The notes beneath the pieces were generated by a model. It was not told where the DNA came from. It searched no databases and was given only the letters and a program-made list of their open reading frames with translations. From NCBI GenBank assembly GCA_958298945.1, contig OY282605.1, positions 110,542,267 through 110,606,266 on the forward strand: DNA of 64,000 bases, in the 5' to 3' direction. Positions 1 to 11,715 of this stretch are shown here, in pieces. Source of the stretch: Atherix ibis. Its lineage: Eukaryota > Arthropoda > Insecta > Diptera > Athericidae. Within the stretch, counting starts at the first letter, position 1. Every line of letters begins with the position of its first letter. The position numbers and the translations under genes are program-made.

Positions 1-759
1 AGAAACTACGATCCCAGCTTTAAGTTAGTCTAAATTGCAACGTTTCTGCATTGGTAAGTGGGAGTCTGGGGAGGATGAACCCACTTGTCTATGGGGAATT
101 GTGCAGCCATTACAGTTGAATTACACAACTGAACACAAAGCAGCAATGTGACCATAATTAGACAAGGATATGCAAACTTGACCAGCTCAAATTTATTGTG
201 GACGTGCTTTATTTATGCAGATGCTACTTGAGTTTAGTTCCTTTGTGCTCCTGTGCAGTTCGTGTGCATATTAAAATACCACCCACAGCAATAATGTCAG
301 CGTAATTAACCAAATTACGATGTGGAATTAACTGCAAACAGATGATCCATGGGGCAAAGGTGGTTCCAGCAGAGCTTTGACTGTTTCCAAGGAAAGGCAA
401 GGGAGTTTATATGAGCGAGTTTTTTAAATTTTGTAAACAAAAATAAATTTTTATCGATGGTTGCTTGGGTGTAGTTTCCACAACAATAAAAGTCACTGAA
501 AAGAGGGTATTCTTGGGTCTGTTTCAGGTATAATTTGGTGTCTTCTGTGGGGTAATTATGGTTCGATTCCAAAGCCTACTTCAGATTCTCGTCTGTGAAT
601 TATTTGAGCCTTTGTTCGTGGTCCGAATTGAGTTTTTTTTCCCCAGGATTCGTGTTCTGCCGAGTATTTGAGAGTGTATTTTAGGACCTGTCTTGGAGCC
701 CATTCTAGGGCATACATTAAATTTTCGTCTATTCTATAAAATTTTCGCTTTTAAGTTCC
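1..759. other. unassigned non-coding DNA
   Basis: The composition is mixed and moderately A+T-rich. I see no extended reading frame with a recognisable domain, no transposon end and no tandem repeat. It runs up to the left terminal repeat of the first mariner relic. It is either intronic or 5' to osa. Confidence 0.5.
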
Positions 760-799
760 TACAAGGGTAGTTCCAAAACTACTCGATCTGACAAAGAAA

Positions 800-1410
800 A
801 CAAATATTTTGCTAAAAAATGTCATTATTTCCCAACGTAGTTGATACCCTTTTTATAGTAAGAGCCATCGAAGCCCTTTTTATAGTAAGAGCCGTCGAAG
901 ATAATCCATGAACATTACCCCATGTGCATCTCAAAAAACAGACGCCATGACCTTGCCGGCAGATGGAACTGTCTTCGCCTTCTTTGGAGCCGATTCTCCC
1001 CTTTCAACTCATTGTTTTGACTGTTCCTTCATCTCAGGCGTAAGGTAATGGACCCACGTTTTATGCATGGTCATAAATCGACGCAAAAACTCGGCTTTAT
1101 TGCTGCGAAACATCACCAAACACTTCATTGAAACGACGCTGTTTATGTTGCATTGTGAGAAAACGCGGCGCCATCTTGCGCCCAGCTCTCTCATGTCAAA
1201 AATTTCAATCAATATGCGATGTTCGTCTTGGCAGCTCGTACGGCCTCGTTTAATAAACACTGCCACCGAATATTTAATCGTTGTAAACGAAGGACCAGAC
1301 TCCCTCCGAGTAGAGTATAGCTCGGATTTTTTGGCTGTCAAACAAATACTAAACAACGCAGCGTCATCAAACTTCAAATTCAGCTTTATGAGGTTGGTAC
1401 TTTCGGTCAT
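800..1410 (-). pseudogene. Broken mariner transposase (relic A)
   Basis: Reading on the minus strand from the ATG at 1410, the frame shows YSTRRESGPSFTTIKYSVA and RGRTSCQDEH (the N-terminal DNA-binding part). It then jumps to RELGARW, the frame-shifted segment CLVMFRSNKAEFLRRF, and TPEMKEQSKQ (start of the catalytic domain). The open stretch stops at 1009. Recognisable text continues past stop codons as APKKAKTVPSAGKVMASVF and WGNVHGL-like residues down to about 850. In mariner transposases the first catalytic Asp lies in a T(V/M)DETW motif; here the text is TMHKTW, so the Asp is replaced. The second half of the protein, including the HHDN and SPDLAP blocks, is absent. This is a dead copy of an irritans-type mariner. 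The family call rests on motif recognition, not alignment. Confidence 0.85.
847..900. repeat. 27-bp direct tandem duplication inside mariner relic A
   Basis: The segment CCCTTTTTATAGTAAGAGCC plus TCGAAG occurs at 847-873 and again at 874-900, with one A/G difference. It lies in the decayed transposase frame and is a multiple of three bases, so it probably arose by slippage after or during decay. Confidence 0.9.
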
Positions 1411-1478
1411 AGCAAATTTTTTTCAAACAACAACTGCCATTTATACATCAGGTCGGGTACTTCTCGAATCTGCCTTCG

Positions 1479-3639
1479 ATGCTGTTTTGTGGGCTATTTC
1501 AAGGTCTTTTTCACAGCCTTTTTAACTTCTATTTTAGGTCCTCGACTTCAATCACTCTTATTGATCCTTTTGTGTAGCCTACTCTAAGTCTGCAGCAAGC
1601 TTTTTTGCGGCTCTGTGGCACTCGTTTCTGATAGAATCTGTTAACGTGACTGTTGGCAAAAGGCAAAACCAATCAGGTATGATCGTTAAAATACAAAAGA
1701 GGCGCTCTTACTACTGCTAGGATTTTAATCAAAAAACCTGTCTGCTCTTGGAAAATTTTCGTCTTCGCTTAACAAAAAGAAAGTTTAAGAAAAACTTTGC
1801 TTTAAATGGACTTAAATGGAAACTATCAGAAATAATCGAATAAACTGAATCCATTGTGGTAATAATGGTAAGGACGGGGAATAATTTAAGGACAAACTGA
1901 ATTAAATAAGACAAAATTGCAAGGAAATCGGAGAATCCTCAGCGTAAGCCGCCCGCCCACACTTTCAGCTGTGAATGCGAACCGAAACCAAAATGTCATA
2001 AAGAATCAATGTAACCAAAAACAAGTTATCTTGTGTGTGTCCAAGTGGAAAGGGGATCAAGTGTATAATAGGTCACTGGAGGGTGGGGGTTATAGATTTC
2101 TAACTGAGCTGACATCTAATTAAGTGGAAGCTTCTGATGCGGTTAGTTTACAGAAGTGGGCGGCATTAAGAGAATATTTACTTCACCAGTCAAAGGAGAA
2201 GGTCGAAGGTTGTGAGAAGAGATTAGGAATGGCGGCTTAAGGTGTTAGGGGGGGGGCAGATATTTTGCATAGTTGGAAGGAGGTCAAAGGTAGGCGAAAT
2301 TCAAAATGTGAGAAGATGGTTGAGATGATATTTGTTTGCAGTCAGGATTGTCTTCTGGTACGCCCGGATTCGTAATCATCGGCAGCGCAAATATAATCCC
2401 TATAATGGGAAGTCGGCAACAGTCGGCATTAGTCTGCTATTATTGCGATTAGAATATTATAATTATTATTAATTATGATAATTCAATACCTAACAACCTA
2501 TTTCTGTCTGTCTGTTTATCGGTTTGTCATTTCCTGCGATTGTGTTTGTGTCATTCCGCAAATCTTCTCATTCCTGCACTTCCGTTGTTTCCGATATCCG
2601 AACTTATTCTGTGGTTCAGCGTCTTCAACAATATTGAAATATTACTAAATTCCCACCTTTAATATCCTTAATATCCTTTAAGTCTCTTTAACTACTGGAT
2701 TTAAGATCACCACTCGCATACTTTGTGAGTAGAATTATTATAATTTCGAGTCATAGTCCGACCATAACATTATCGATTTCTTCGTTTCTAGTGCGTACTG
2801 TACGCACGTTAGCAGTAATCATTAAATAATTATAACCATAACCAAAGGGGGGGAAGGGGGTTTCCGCAGGACTCATACCTGAGGAGGTGTCATTGCATAT
2901 GCCATAGTCATCATAATCTGAGAGCTGTTCACCTTCAGAGCAGAGCGTATCTGTCATAAGTAATTTGTGCACAATACCAGCAATCGATGTGGTTCTGCTT
3001 TACGGAAGGACCTCACCCCCACCCTTTTTCTACTGATTCTCACCTCCCAACCATTTGCAATTGTGCAAAATCATCACATTCCAATAATATTTTCATCGTT
3101 AATGCTGCTCATAGCCCCCATGAGCCTTAAGGACTCTGAATGTTAGTAGTTTGTGGGTTATTTTGATTTGTACCAACGTGTCTGCATGGATATTCCCAGT
3201 CTTGTCAGATCGTTTGCCTTAAGGGGCAATTGCTTTCCTCCTCGTAATCGATATCACTCAGTTATGCGAAATCAAGCAGAAATTCGTCATCTCTTCACAT
3301 TTCGTAACTATAAGCTTCACATCCTCAACACACGAACACACAATAAACAACGACTAAATACGAAACTGTGTTGTCGACAGCTGAGTTAATATGGAAATCC
3401 GTCTTCGAAATCGTGTTCTCTAATATTCCTAATTATAAAATCATTTCGGGTCAATATACAAATGCAAGCATACATTTACAGGCAAATATCGATTCTAAAA
3501 AGCCATCTATGCCCATGCGAATAGGTGATAGGATGAAGAATTTCCACCCTTAACACAGGTTAAAGGGATGCGCTGGGGAATTTCAAGTTTTTCCTCTTTA
3601 AAGTATGGTTAGTCATTTTAAAGGTGATAATTTTCAACA
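1479..3639. other. unassigned non-coding DNA
   Basis: I see no gene. The stretch contains a G-run (around 2248-2257), a short TCTG-type repeat near 2505-2517 and another G-rich run near 2847-2860. Short open frames here (up to about 78 codons) have no domain and no recognisable codon pattern. Confidence 0.5.
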
Positions 3640-4650
3640 ATTTTAAATTTTTCTATGAAATTCTTTTTAGAATTAATGAAAAAATCTAAAAAAAATTCAT
3701 AATTAAAGATATTTAAAAACTGTTTTGATTTTTGTTTTGTTCGCTTTTAAGCAAAAGTATTTTTATATTAATTCTCATAAAATATCTTCAACAAATAGTA
3801 GGGAAAGTGTACAGAACACAAAGATTAAAAATTGAAAATAGAAAAAAACTTTAACTGACAGAATATTTAAAAAGTAAAAAAAAAATATTTAAAAATTAAA
3901 AGATTCTTGCTCAGTAAAAACAATTAATAACATTGAAACACAGGCAAAAACATCAAAGTTGTATTTGAAATTTAAAGAAAATAAAAATGTCTGCAAAAAA
4001 AAACATCGCAAAATTGAATTATGAGAAAAATGTTGAACATAAAATTTTTGAAAAAGAAAATCGTAATTAGAAAATTAAATATGTAATATTTTTTTTAAAG
4101 AAAAACTGAAAATAGACCAAAATGGAGTAAAATAAAAATTATGTAAAAACATAGAAAAGTGGGAAAAACATCGAAAAATTGAAAAACAACAAAATTAATT
4201 AATTATAAAGAAAAAATAAAAAAAATATTTGAGTAAATACCACCAATACATCGAAAATATGGGAAAAACGAAAAAAAAACAATGCAAAACATCGCAATTA
4301 GTACAAAAACTTGTATAAGAAAACTAGTAAAAAAAATTACTCCAAGAATTTTCAAAATAAATATTTTTACATTGAAAAAATAATTTTAAAGAAAATTTAA
4401 CAGATAAGAAAAATAAAACATCGAAATATGAAAAAACATAGAAAGAAAAAAAATTAAATTTTAAATAGAAAATTCTTTAAAAATTCTAAATAAGTTAAAT
4501 TTAAAAAAAAATACAAACAAACTTTAAGGACTAAAGTAAAAACAACATAAAACGATATAAATCAAAACAAAAAAAAATATATAAAATATAAAAATAGAAA
4601 CAATTAAAACAAAAACAGGTAAAAATAATATAAGAAAAAACTGGTAAAAC
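3640..4650. repeat. A-rich degenerate tract built on AAAACATCGAAAA
   Basis: About 1 kb is dominated by A runs with recurring variants of AAAACATCGAAAA, for example near 4001-4012, 4147-4180, 4247-4256, 4285-4297 and 4418-4440. The copies are imperfect and irregularly spaced, so this is cryptic simple sequence rather than a classical satellite. The same motif in the same orientation dominates 39160-40530. Confidence 0.75.
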
Positions 4651-4994
4651 GGAAATGAAAACGCAGGACAAACTCTTTTGTCGACGGGAGAATATCGCGT
4701 GTCAGAGTTTATTTTTGTTTATTATTTTTTCTATGCGAAACGTGTCAGCTTGAGAAATTGTCGATGGTAAGTGGATTAAAGTACACATAAAAACTAGGAA
4801 ATAATCGGTAATAAAAATACAAATAAGAACAGGACAGAAAAATGGTAGGGTGGAGAGGGGGGTAATATTTCGGTACTCGAAGTTCGATTCCATCAACCCT
4901 AAAAAATGTTGATTAGACGACATGCCAATCATCAGGTGTTGAAAACAAACAATAATAATAAAAATACTCTAAAACGAAAATATTAAACGACATC

Positions 4995-5015
4995 ACCACC
5001 ACCACTACCACCACC
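4995..5015. repeat. (ACC)n microsatellite, interrupted
   Basis: ACC units with one ACT interruption run from 4995 to 5015. The run would encode Thr, His or Pro repeats, but no splice-flanked open frame surrounds it, so it is not treated as an exon. Confidence 0.85.
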
Positions 5016-8000
5016 TTCGTCGGGTGACATGAAAAGCATTAAATAATTTGTGGGGTTGGCTTTTTTCTCTCTTCTTTTCATCTTCTCATATTTAATATAT
5101 ATTTTTAAATCATTTCTAATAAAACAAATGCTTAACTTTTAGTAGAAATATTGTTTTTTTATATCTTCTTTTTATGTTTAATCATTTTGAATTTTTATAT
5201 TTTTTCTATGGAATCGGACAAGCCTTCAAAAATGTTTTTAAAAAATTGGAAGAGAAATAAATGTTAGAAAAGGAAGAAAAACATCATCTTTTATTTTTCT
5301 TCTCTTTACTATTAAGCTTTATAGATATTCGTTTTTATTGTTAAATTGTATTCTCTTCTCCTTTATATCCAATGTTCTTTTTACACTTTTTATGAAATTT
5401 AAAAAGAAAAATCTATTTTGCAACGAATAATAGAAAATGACGATGTGGGGAGGAGACATATTTATAAAATAAACTAAGAGAAAAGAAATCAAGCGATTAA
5501 AAGTAATGCGATTTGTTCAATTGATGGCCACAAGAAAGAAAAGGATAAGCAATAAAAAAAAGCAAAATAAATTTTAACGGCGGCCGGTATAGGGAAAATT
5601 TTCTTTCTTTCTTTCTGGTTTTTTTTTTGTTTTCTTTTTTCGCGTTTTTTTTTATTCTTTTACGATTACTGAGTGAAGCGATTGAGTATCGTTTGGTTGC
5701 TGTGCGTACTTGCAGTATTTGGCCTGGTCTTGTTCGATTGTTTTCATATTTTTTTCTCTAGAATTGATTGCATTTTAATTTTAGCAATAAAAAAATTGAT
5801 TTAGACAAAAAAAAATTACGCTCTTCTTGATGATACTCGTTTTATCAATTCTCTCATATTGTTTGCGTCTCCTCCTTTTTCTGCATGTTCCATTTCGTTC
5901 CTCCTCCTCGAAGTTACACTATCTTTTCTAACCTACCATATTTATTCTCTTTGATATTTCTCAACGTAGTAAATAATACAAGAGAAAAATTTGTCTTTAA
6001 AACTAATGAAATGGAAAATGGTGTGGGCGGGCTTTATCACCAGAAATCAGAAATTTTAATTTCATGATTTATTTTACATTTTTCTAATATTTTTTTTTCT
6101 ACAATAATTTTCTGTTTTAGAAAAGTTTAGATTTTTCTATAATTTTCCTTTTAAAAAGTAAGGTTTTAATTTTTTTTTAAATATTTTTTGATTGCCGATT
6201 TGTGAACCTCACAAAATTTATTTGAGATTGTATAATTTTACAAAAATATAAAATTTTTTTTTTTGATTAGAAAAATTTCTTGTCCACTTATAATGAGAAA
6301 TTTTTGCTCAATTTTTAAATTATTTAAATTTGTCCGTGGTAGTTACTGAAATGGCAGGCTTTTTGAGGCGTGTAAAGGAGGTGGTCTGTTCTATAAAATA
6401 CCCTTAAAAAAATCGTATTAATTATTTGCGTAAAGAAAATTTGCCTATTAGTTCATGACTACTCTTGTGAGTTATTTGTTTTTAAGCTTGGTAGAAATAA
6501 ATTTAAATCTAAAAAGGGGAGACATAAGAAAAGTTTCTTTGTTGTTGGCAGCGTTTGTTAACCAAATACTGGGACAATTTTAGTAGAATATCTCCAACAA
6601 AGCGGCTATTCAATGTGTTCGTATATGAGTTGTAACGAAAGGTGGAATTCAACCCACCCTTCATTAGAACTCGGAAAAAAAGAGCTGTAACGAAATGGTT
6701 ATGCCGGAAGAGGAAGAAGAATTAGAAAGGAACAAAGAAATGAGTGAGCAGGTCCTTTTGTTTTAGTCAAAATCGAAATTTCCTGACCTTTCCCAAACCA
6801 AACGCGTTTACCCGTGGTTCATTTGAAATTTTCCATGTTTACCCGTTTTTCCTTCCGAGATACCATCACCACCACGATTTCCATGCGACGCTTGATTAGT
6901 TGGTCTTTCGGAATGTGTACTGTTTGCGTGTGTTTGTTAATGAAACCGAGTCCATCCAAGTATATTTTGGGATATTTTCGTCGAATCCTTCTATTTATTT
7001 AATTAATTAAAGACTGGGTTGAGAATAGAGAATCAAAAACACTTTCACGTTTATTTAGAATGTTAAGGCGTGTAAGAGACAGTTATTTTTTTATGATTTT
7101 AATTATAAAATGAGGATTTCTTCACCTATTTTACGGATGAGATTCGAAGTTTAGCTTCGTTTGAAGAGATATCATCAAAGTTTACAATCTAAGATCATCT
7201 TTCAAATTGATACCGAAACAAAATCGAGACTGTTCAAAATAATGGAAAATATAAGTCGAGGAGATTTTCTTCCTCTGAAGATTAACATTACATCGTAAAG
7301 TGAGTTTTCTTTACACGGTATTCCCAAAATCCCAACGCAAATCCATTCAAAAGTAAGTCACACTTATACATTGTGTCGACAAAAAAGCTATCTGCCGTTT
7401 ATCCAGCAAAGTTGGATAATATTTTACTTTTGGTTTTAAACGAAAATGTTTTTTGCATTAGAAATTCGGCCTTACAAAAATGATATTAATTTCTGTTGAT
7501 GCTGTTATTGTTAAAAAGTCTTATTTTATGGTCAAATTCGATCGACACCACCATTTAATTTTAATCAAATAATATAGAAAATGAAAGATTTTCGCCCAAA
7601 ACTTTCGCATTTCATTTTTATTGGCAACAGTATTTTTTACCTTTCTTCCATTTTTCCTTTCTTAAATTTATAGCAGAAAGACAAGTTTCCAATTTGCTCT
7701 CTGTTATTTTTTTCAAGCGAGTGCCTATTAACCACTTAAAACTATTCTTTTTGTTTCAATTTTCCTACCCTCTCTGGTCATTACACAATTTTTTTTTTCC
7801 TTGTCGCCAAATTACCAATTTCCAATTAATATACTAATCAGCTTACCTTTTGAAAAGTATCATTAATTTTCTGTTTTTTTTTGATGTAGTAAAAAAAAAG
7901 CCACTTTATATTTTGAAAAATATTTTTAAATGGCCAATCAAAAAACAAACTCTTCAATTTGTTATTTTGTTACAATTTTTATTAGAGAAATCTGTAAATA

Positions 8001-8125
8001 TTTTCTCAAGAGTTCATTAAAAAAAAATTAATTATTACAGATTAGATGGGGAATTATCCTAAAATACCGTTTGAATAAACAATTCTGCCCTTCTTAAATT
8101 ATAATTGTGATTAGAGAAAGGAATT

Positions 8126-8143
8126 TAATAATAATAATAATAA
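8126..8143. repeat. (TAA)6 microsatellite
   Basis: Six uninterrupted TAA units in A+T-rich non-coding DNA. Confidence 0.9.
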
Positions 8144-8277
8144 CTAATTAAAAATAAAAATAAAAACATTTAATATGAGTTAAAAAAAAAGAATTCTGAT
8201 TGGTCAAAACGACATTTCCCATCTCCAATAAATTTGGCTCATTTGTTCAAACAACATTGATTAACTATTGTTTAAAG

Positions 8278-8289
8278 GAGAGAGAGAGA
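8278..8289. repeat. (GA)6 run
   Basis: GAGAGAGAGAGA is flanked by AAAG and CAAA. In insects such runs can bind GAGA factor, but nothing else here supports a regulatory role. Confidence 0.8.
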
Positions 8290-8879
8290 CAAATTGCAAA
8301 AGAGATTTACCATTGTTTTTGGGTAGGAGCGAATAGGACTGATTTTAAGAGGGCATGAAGAAAAGAAAAGAATCACGCGCTTGGCTCACAGTGATAAATG
8401 AGAGAACAATTTTTTATTAAAGTTTATGACGTATGCACTAATGACAATTTGCTGAGCGATTTGATTAAACGGCGATCCTCGATTGGATCCGCTGCATTTG
8501 ATGAATTTTCTTTTGAAAAATCTGATCGACTGGAAACTGGGAGGTTTCTTTTTCTCTTACCCGTTGTTTTTGTTGGTTTTCAATTTTATTTAAACGCTAA
8601 AAATGTTTTTTTTAAAGCAATATTTTTACAACAGAAAAAAAAATTAAATTGCCTTTTTTTACATTGCATAAAATAGACCCCCCTCCACCCCTCAATGCTT
8701 CAAATAAAATATAAATAAGGATAATTTTTTTTGAAAAAAAAAGGAAAAGTAGTAAAAGAAAGGCACAGAAAAAAAATGTGTGTCATATTTCGTATGCTGT
8801 CTTGCATGTATTATCCTTGAAAAGTGGTTTATTATCGTTTTATTATTATTGTATGAATAGAATCGGATTTTTTTTTTCT

Positions 8880-9095
8880 TGCAAAAGAAGGAGGAAACAT
8901 ACTGACTATCATCTAAGAGGCCGTCGGTTCGAACTCTTAAAAAAATCACTTTTCTTTCCAATTGCTACTTTAATTTCCTTATCCCCAAAATCCTTTGTCG
9001 CCAAGTTGGCCTTTTGAGTCGTGGCGCTTAGAATATACATTTCAGTACTAATGTTATTTGAAAATAATAACAAACAAAACAAACCAGCAAAATGG
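8880..9095 (+). mobile_element. tRNA-derived SINE, copy 1
   Basis: The head contains GGTTCGAACTC (8926-8936), which fits the RNA polymerase III B-box consensus GGTTCGANTCC except near its end. It is preceded by an anticodon-arm-like segment, CATACTGACTATCATCTAAG. From 8991 a tail begins TCCTTTGTCG and includes GTGGCGCTTAGAATAT and CATTTCAGTA, ending in a CAAA-rich run at about 9070-9088. The whole arrangement recurs at 50281-50490 with roughly 85% identity in the tail by eye. A tRNA-like head plus a conserved body and A/C-rich 3' tail is the structure of a tRNA-derived SINE. The box A is poorly conserved in this copy, and the 5' limit is approximate. Confidence 0.7.
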
Positions 9096-9989
9096 AGGAA
9101 AGAGAGGAGACATCGAGAGACAAGAGTCAAAGTGAAGGTAAAAAAAAAAAATTGGGAAAAAATAAAATCTGAAAGGATAGAAAATCATAAATCATGCGAC
9201 GTGCTCACCTCACTCACTACGGTTTTGTTATGTTAACATTTCAAGGATAATAAAAAAAATAAATAAAAAAAATGAAATCGAAAAAAAAATATTCAATGTC
9301 CTTGAACTTGTTTTGAGTTGAACTCGCTGAAAAGGATTACATACTCTCACTTGTTTGTCCTTTAAAAGCGTTCCTCCAATGATGTCATTTGTTGTTGTTG
9401 CTTTTTCAACTCCTCCCCCTCGCCTTACCCTAATTTCGCCTGATTTTTCCTTCTTGGATTCTTAAGCTCACATGTACGTACGTTCTCGTATGTCATCTCC
9501 AGTTTTCTTTACTGCCACCGCCAAAGTTGAATATCCTTTTTTTGTGTGTTATTATCATCATTACTAGTTCTTTTTTTGCTGTTCTCTTTTGACGTAATGG
9601 CAAAGTGCTTTATTCGTTCTTGCGTTGCTTAGTTATTTTTTTCTTCTTTTGCTGTGCTTATGAAAGGATATGACAGGAAATGTAAATATTGTCTGGCCTG
9701 CATTTATTGGCGTACAAAAGCATTTTATACTCGATCAATTCTTTGAGAAAAATTTCTTCAATGAACTTTTTTCATGTCGGCACAGTGATTTGTAGGTGGA
9801 AAAGTGAAAAGGGGGAGGAGGAAAAAGCTTAGTTCGATTTTTTTTTAAATGGGACTGGGTGAGCATAGTAAATATTATTGAAAAAGTGCAATAGTTTTTA
9901 AAAGGTTTCTTACGAGGAGATGAACTTTAAATCAATTGAAAATAAATTCCATAAAAAAACTGAACGAATTAAAATGATTTTTTCGAAGT
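9096..9989. other. unassigned A+T-rich non-coding DNA
   Basis: I see no exon, repeat array or transposon end. A weak purine block at 9085-9180 and a TGTACGTACGT palindrome near 9472-9483 are the only patterns noticed. Confidence 0.45.
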
Positions 9990-10915
9990 AAATTTAAAAA
10001 GTGTTAGGGACATATTTTGAGGTCTATAAAAACCTTTTTTTGAGGTGTTTTAAGCACTTTAAAGAGTGCTTAAAAAATGTTTTCAGATCATTTAAAAGGT
10101 TTGGTTAGCTAAGCTCGTAACACATTTCCGGATGGACTTCTTGGGATCTTTTAAAACTGTTTTGAAGACTTTTGAAGTCTTTCGGCGATCTTATAAATGT
10201 TATTTCGAAATAAGTTTACGTATTTTAATAATTTTGGTTGTGATATTAAGAATATGTTAAAGGATATTAGTCAAATCTTGCCGTGCTTCGAAAGTGTCTG
10301 TGTTGCTTTCCAAACATTTTCTCAACTCTATAAACATCCGCAAGGTCTCCCCTGAGGTCTTTCAGAATGTTTTCACGTTAATTTTAACAGTATTTTAAAA
10401 ACTTTTAATGTCTTTACGTTCATTAAAAAAAACTACCTTTTTGTATTTTTTTTAACATCCTAAAAACCGTAAGAACTTTTTATACGTCTTTTTAAATCCT
10501 TCTAGAGCCTTTTACACATTTTGAAGCCACTTTTAAGAGCTTCTGCAATAGTTTAAACGTTTGTATGATTTTTAAATTTATCTTTTTAGATCTTTTAAAC
10601 GATAGTTGGCATGTTTTGAAAATAACTTTTGCTAAGCTAATTTGAGATATTTTGAACCATTTTTTTTGTTGGTATTTTAAATGTCATTTAGAAGTTTTGA
10701 ATATCGTTTAAGATATTTTAAAGGTCCTTGGAATTTTTTAAACATTTTTAAAGTGCTCTCAAATGCCTTTTTTAATTTTTTGAGGTTTATAAAGAGATGT
10801 GCGTGCTTTTGAGGTAGTTGAGATGCTATTTGGGGTCTTTCGAACTATTTTTGAGTTATTTTAAATCATTCTGGAGGTCTTAATAGTGTCTTTGAGCTAA
10901 TAAGAAATTACCACA
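9990..10915. repeat. T-rich degenerate tract of TTTTGAGGTCTTTTAAA-like motifs
   Basis: About 0.9 kb shows recurring variants of TTTTNAGGTCTTTNAAA, such as TTTTGAGGTCTATAAAAA, TTTTGAAGTCTTTCG, TTTAAAGGTCC and TCTGGAGGTCTT. Spacing is irregular and no copy is exact. It ends at the left terminal repeat of mariner relic B. Confidence 0.6.
10048..10075. repeat. Perfect 11-bp hairpin
   Basis: TTTTAAGCACT (10048-10058) and AGTGCTTAAAA (10065-10075) are exact inverted complements around a 6-base loop. It lies in the TTTTAAA-type tract and may simply reflect the motif. Confidence 0.85.
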
Positions 10916-10920
10916 AAGTA

Positions 10921-11713
10921 CGAGGTCTGTTCAAAAAGTATCGCGAATTTTGAATTTCCGCGGGTTACGTATATTCGGTTTTCTATTTTTTTGTGGTGTT
11001 ATGTTGGTACTCATGTTTCTCACTTATGTCGACAAGTTCGGCCATTTTGAATGTTCAGTTAATTTTTGACAGCTGCTTGCTTGCACGTGTTTTGGTTTGT
11101 CTTCGATTTTTGCTCAATTTCGACCACAAACAGCATCGCATTAATATTGCTAAGGAGCTGTTCGACTCTGTCCGCGCCGACCCAAAAAAGCGCGCCAAGT
11201 TCGGTCGAATGTGACGGTTTTGCTTACAGTTTTCTTCGATTGCAGGGGCGTGGTGCATCATGTGTTCTTGCCACAGGGTACGGTCAATAAGAAATATTAC
11301 CTGCAAGTTATGCGCAAGTTGCACGAAGCAATCCGCCAGAAACGACCGGATTTGTGGAAGAACAAAAATTGGCTTTTGCCAAATTAAGGCCAAAAACAAT
11401 ACACTAATAATACCGCAGCCATCGTATTCCCTAGATCTGGCCCCCTGTGACTTTTTCTTGTTCCCGAAACTGAAGAGCCCCATGAAAGGACGACGCTACA
11501 CTACGATTGAGGAGATAAAGACGGCATCGAAGGAGGAACTGAACAAGATCACAAAGAATGATTTTTTGAAGTGCTTCGAGGATTGGAAAAAACATTGGCA
11601 CAAGTGTATAATATCTGGTGGGGATTACTTTGAAGGGGACAAAATAGATATTCATGAATAAATAAATAATTTTTAAAAAAAAACACAAAATTCGCTTTTT
11701 TGAACAGACCTCG
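10921..11713 (+). mobile_element. Mariner relic B, irritans-like, 793 bp
   Basis: The left end from 10921 reads CGAGGTCTGTTCAAAAAGTA. The right end, read in reverse from 11713, is CGAGGTCTGTTCAAAAAAGC. Both are bordered by TA (10919-10920 and 11714-11715), the target duplication of the Tc1/mariner superfamily. The ends remain well matched although the interior has lost about 0.5 kb. Such an internally deleted copy could only have moved with transposase supplied in trans. Confidence 0.93.
11203..11661 (+). pseudogene. Broken mariner transposase (relic B)
   Basis: Plus-strand fragments read VFFDCRGVVHHVFLPQGTVN, KKYYLQVMRKLHEAIRQKRP and DLWKNKNWLLPN in one frame. After a frame change come YSLDLAPCDFFLFPKLKSPM, KGRRYTTIEEIKTASKEEL and DYFEGDKIDIHE, ending with a stop at 11659-11661. 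The third catalytic Asp (in APCDFFLF) and the whole C-terminus survive. The block that should hold the second catalytic Asp (HHDNAPAH) is missing between NWLLPN and the AKNNT segment, and the N-terminal domain and first Asp region upstream of 11203 are reduced to scraps. It resembles irritans-subfamily transposases. The neighbouring ends (10921, 11713) complete the element. Confidence 0.9.
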
Positions 11714-11715
11714 TA

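Larger units (their letters stand above)
760..1478 (-). mobile_element. Mariner relic A, irritans-like, internally deleted
   Basis: The left end reads CAAGGGTAGTTCCAAAACTA from 762, preceded by TA at 760-761. The reverse complement of about 1450-1477 (the GACCTGA side is shared with the left CGATCTGA) matches the left end at roughly 20 of 29 bases, so these are eroded terminal inverted repeats. The interior carries mariner transposase fragments on the minus strand. At about 0.72 kb it is far shorter than the usual 1.3 kb, so it cannot be autonomous. The exact right boundary is uncertain by a few bases. Confidence 0.8.
4651..8879. other. A+T-rich non-coding DNA with pyrimidine tracts and microsatellites
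   Basis: T-rich and pyrimidine-rich runs alternate (for example 5080-5400, 5600-5660, 6080-6330). I see no exon, RNA gene or transposon end. Three short microsatellites inside it are listed separately. It is probably intronic. Confidence 0.5.

Noticed and set aside
555..575. GGTTCGATTCC-like B box suggesting a tRNA or SINE
   Set aside because: No box A, no cloverleaf and no second copy of the surrounding sequence. A short chance match.
4880..4900. AGTTCGATTCC B-box-like word
   Set aside because: The same reasons: no accompanying box A or tRNA folding, and no repeat elsewhere in the window.
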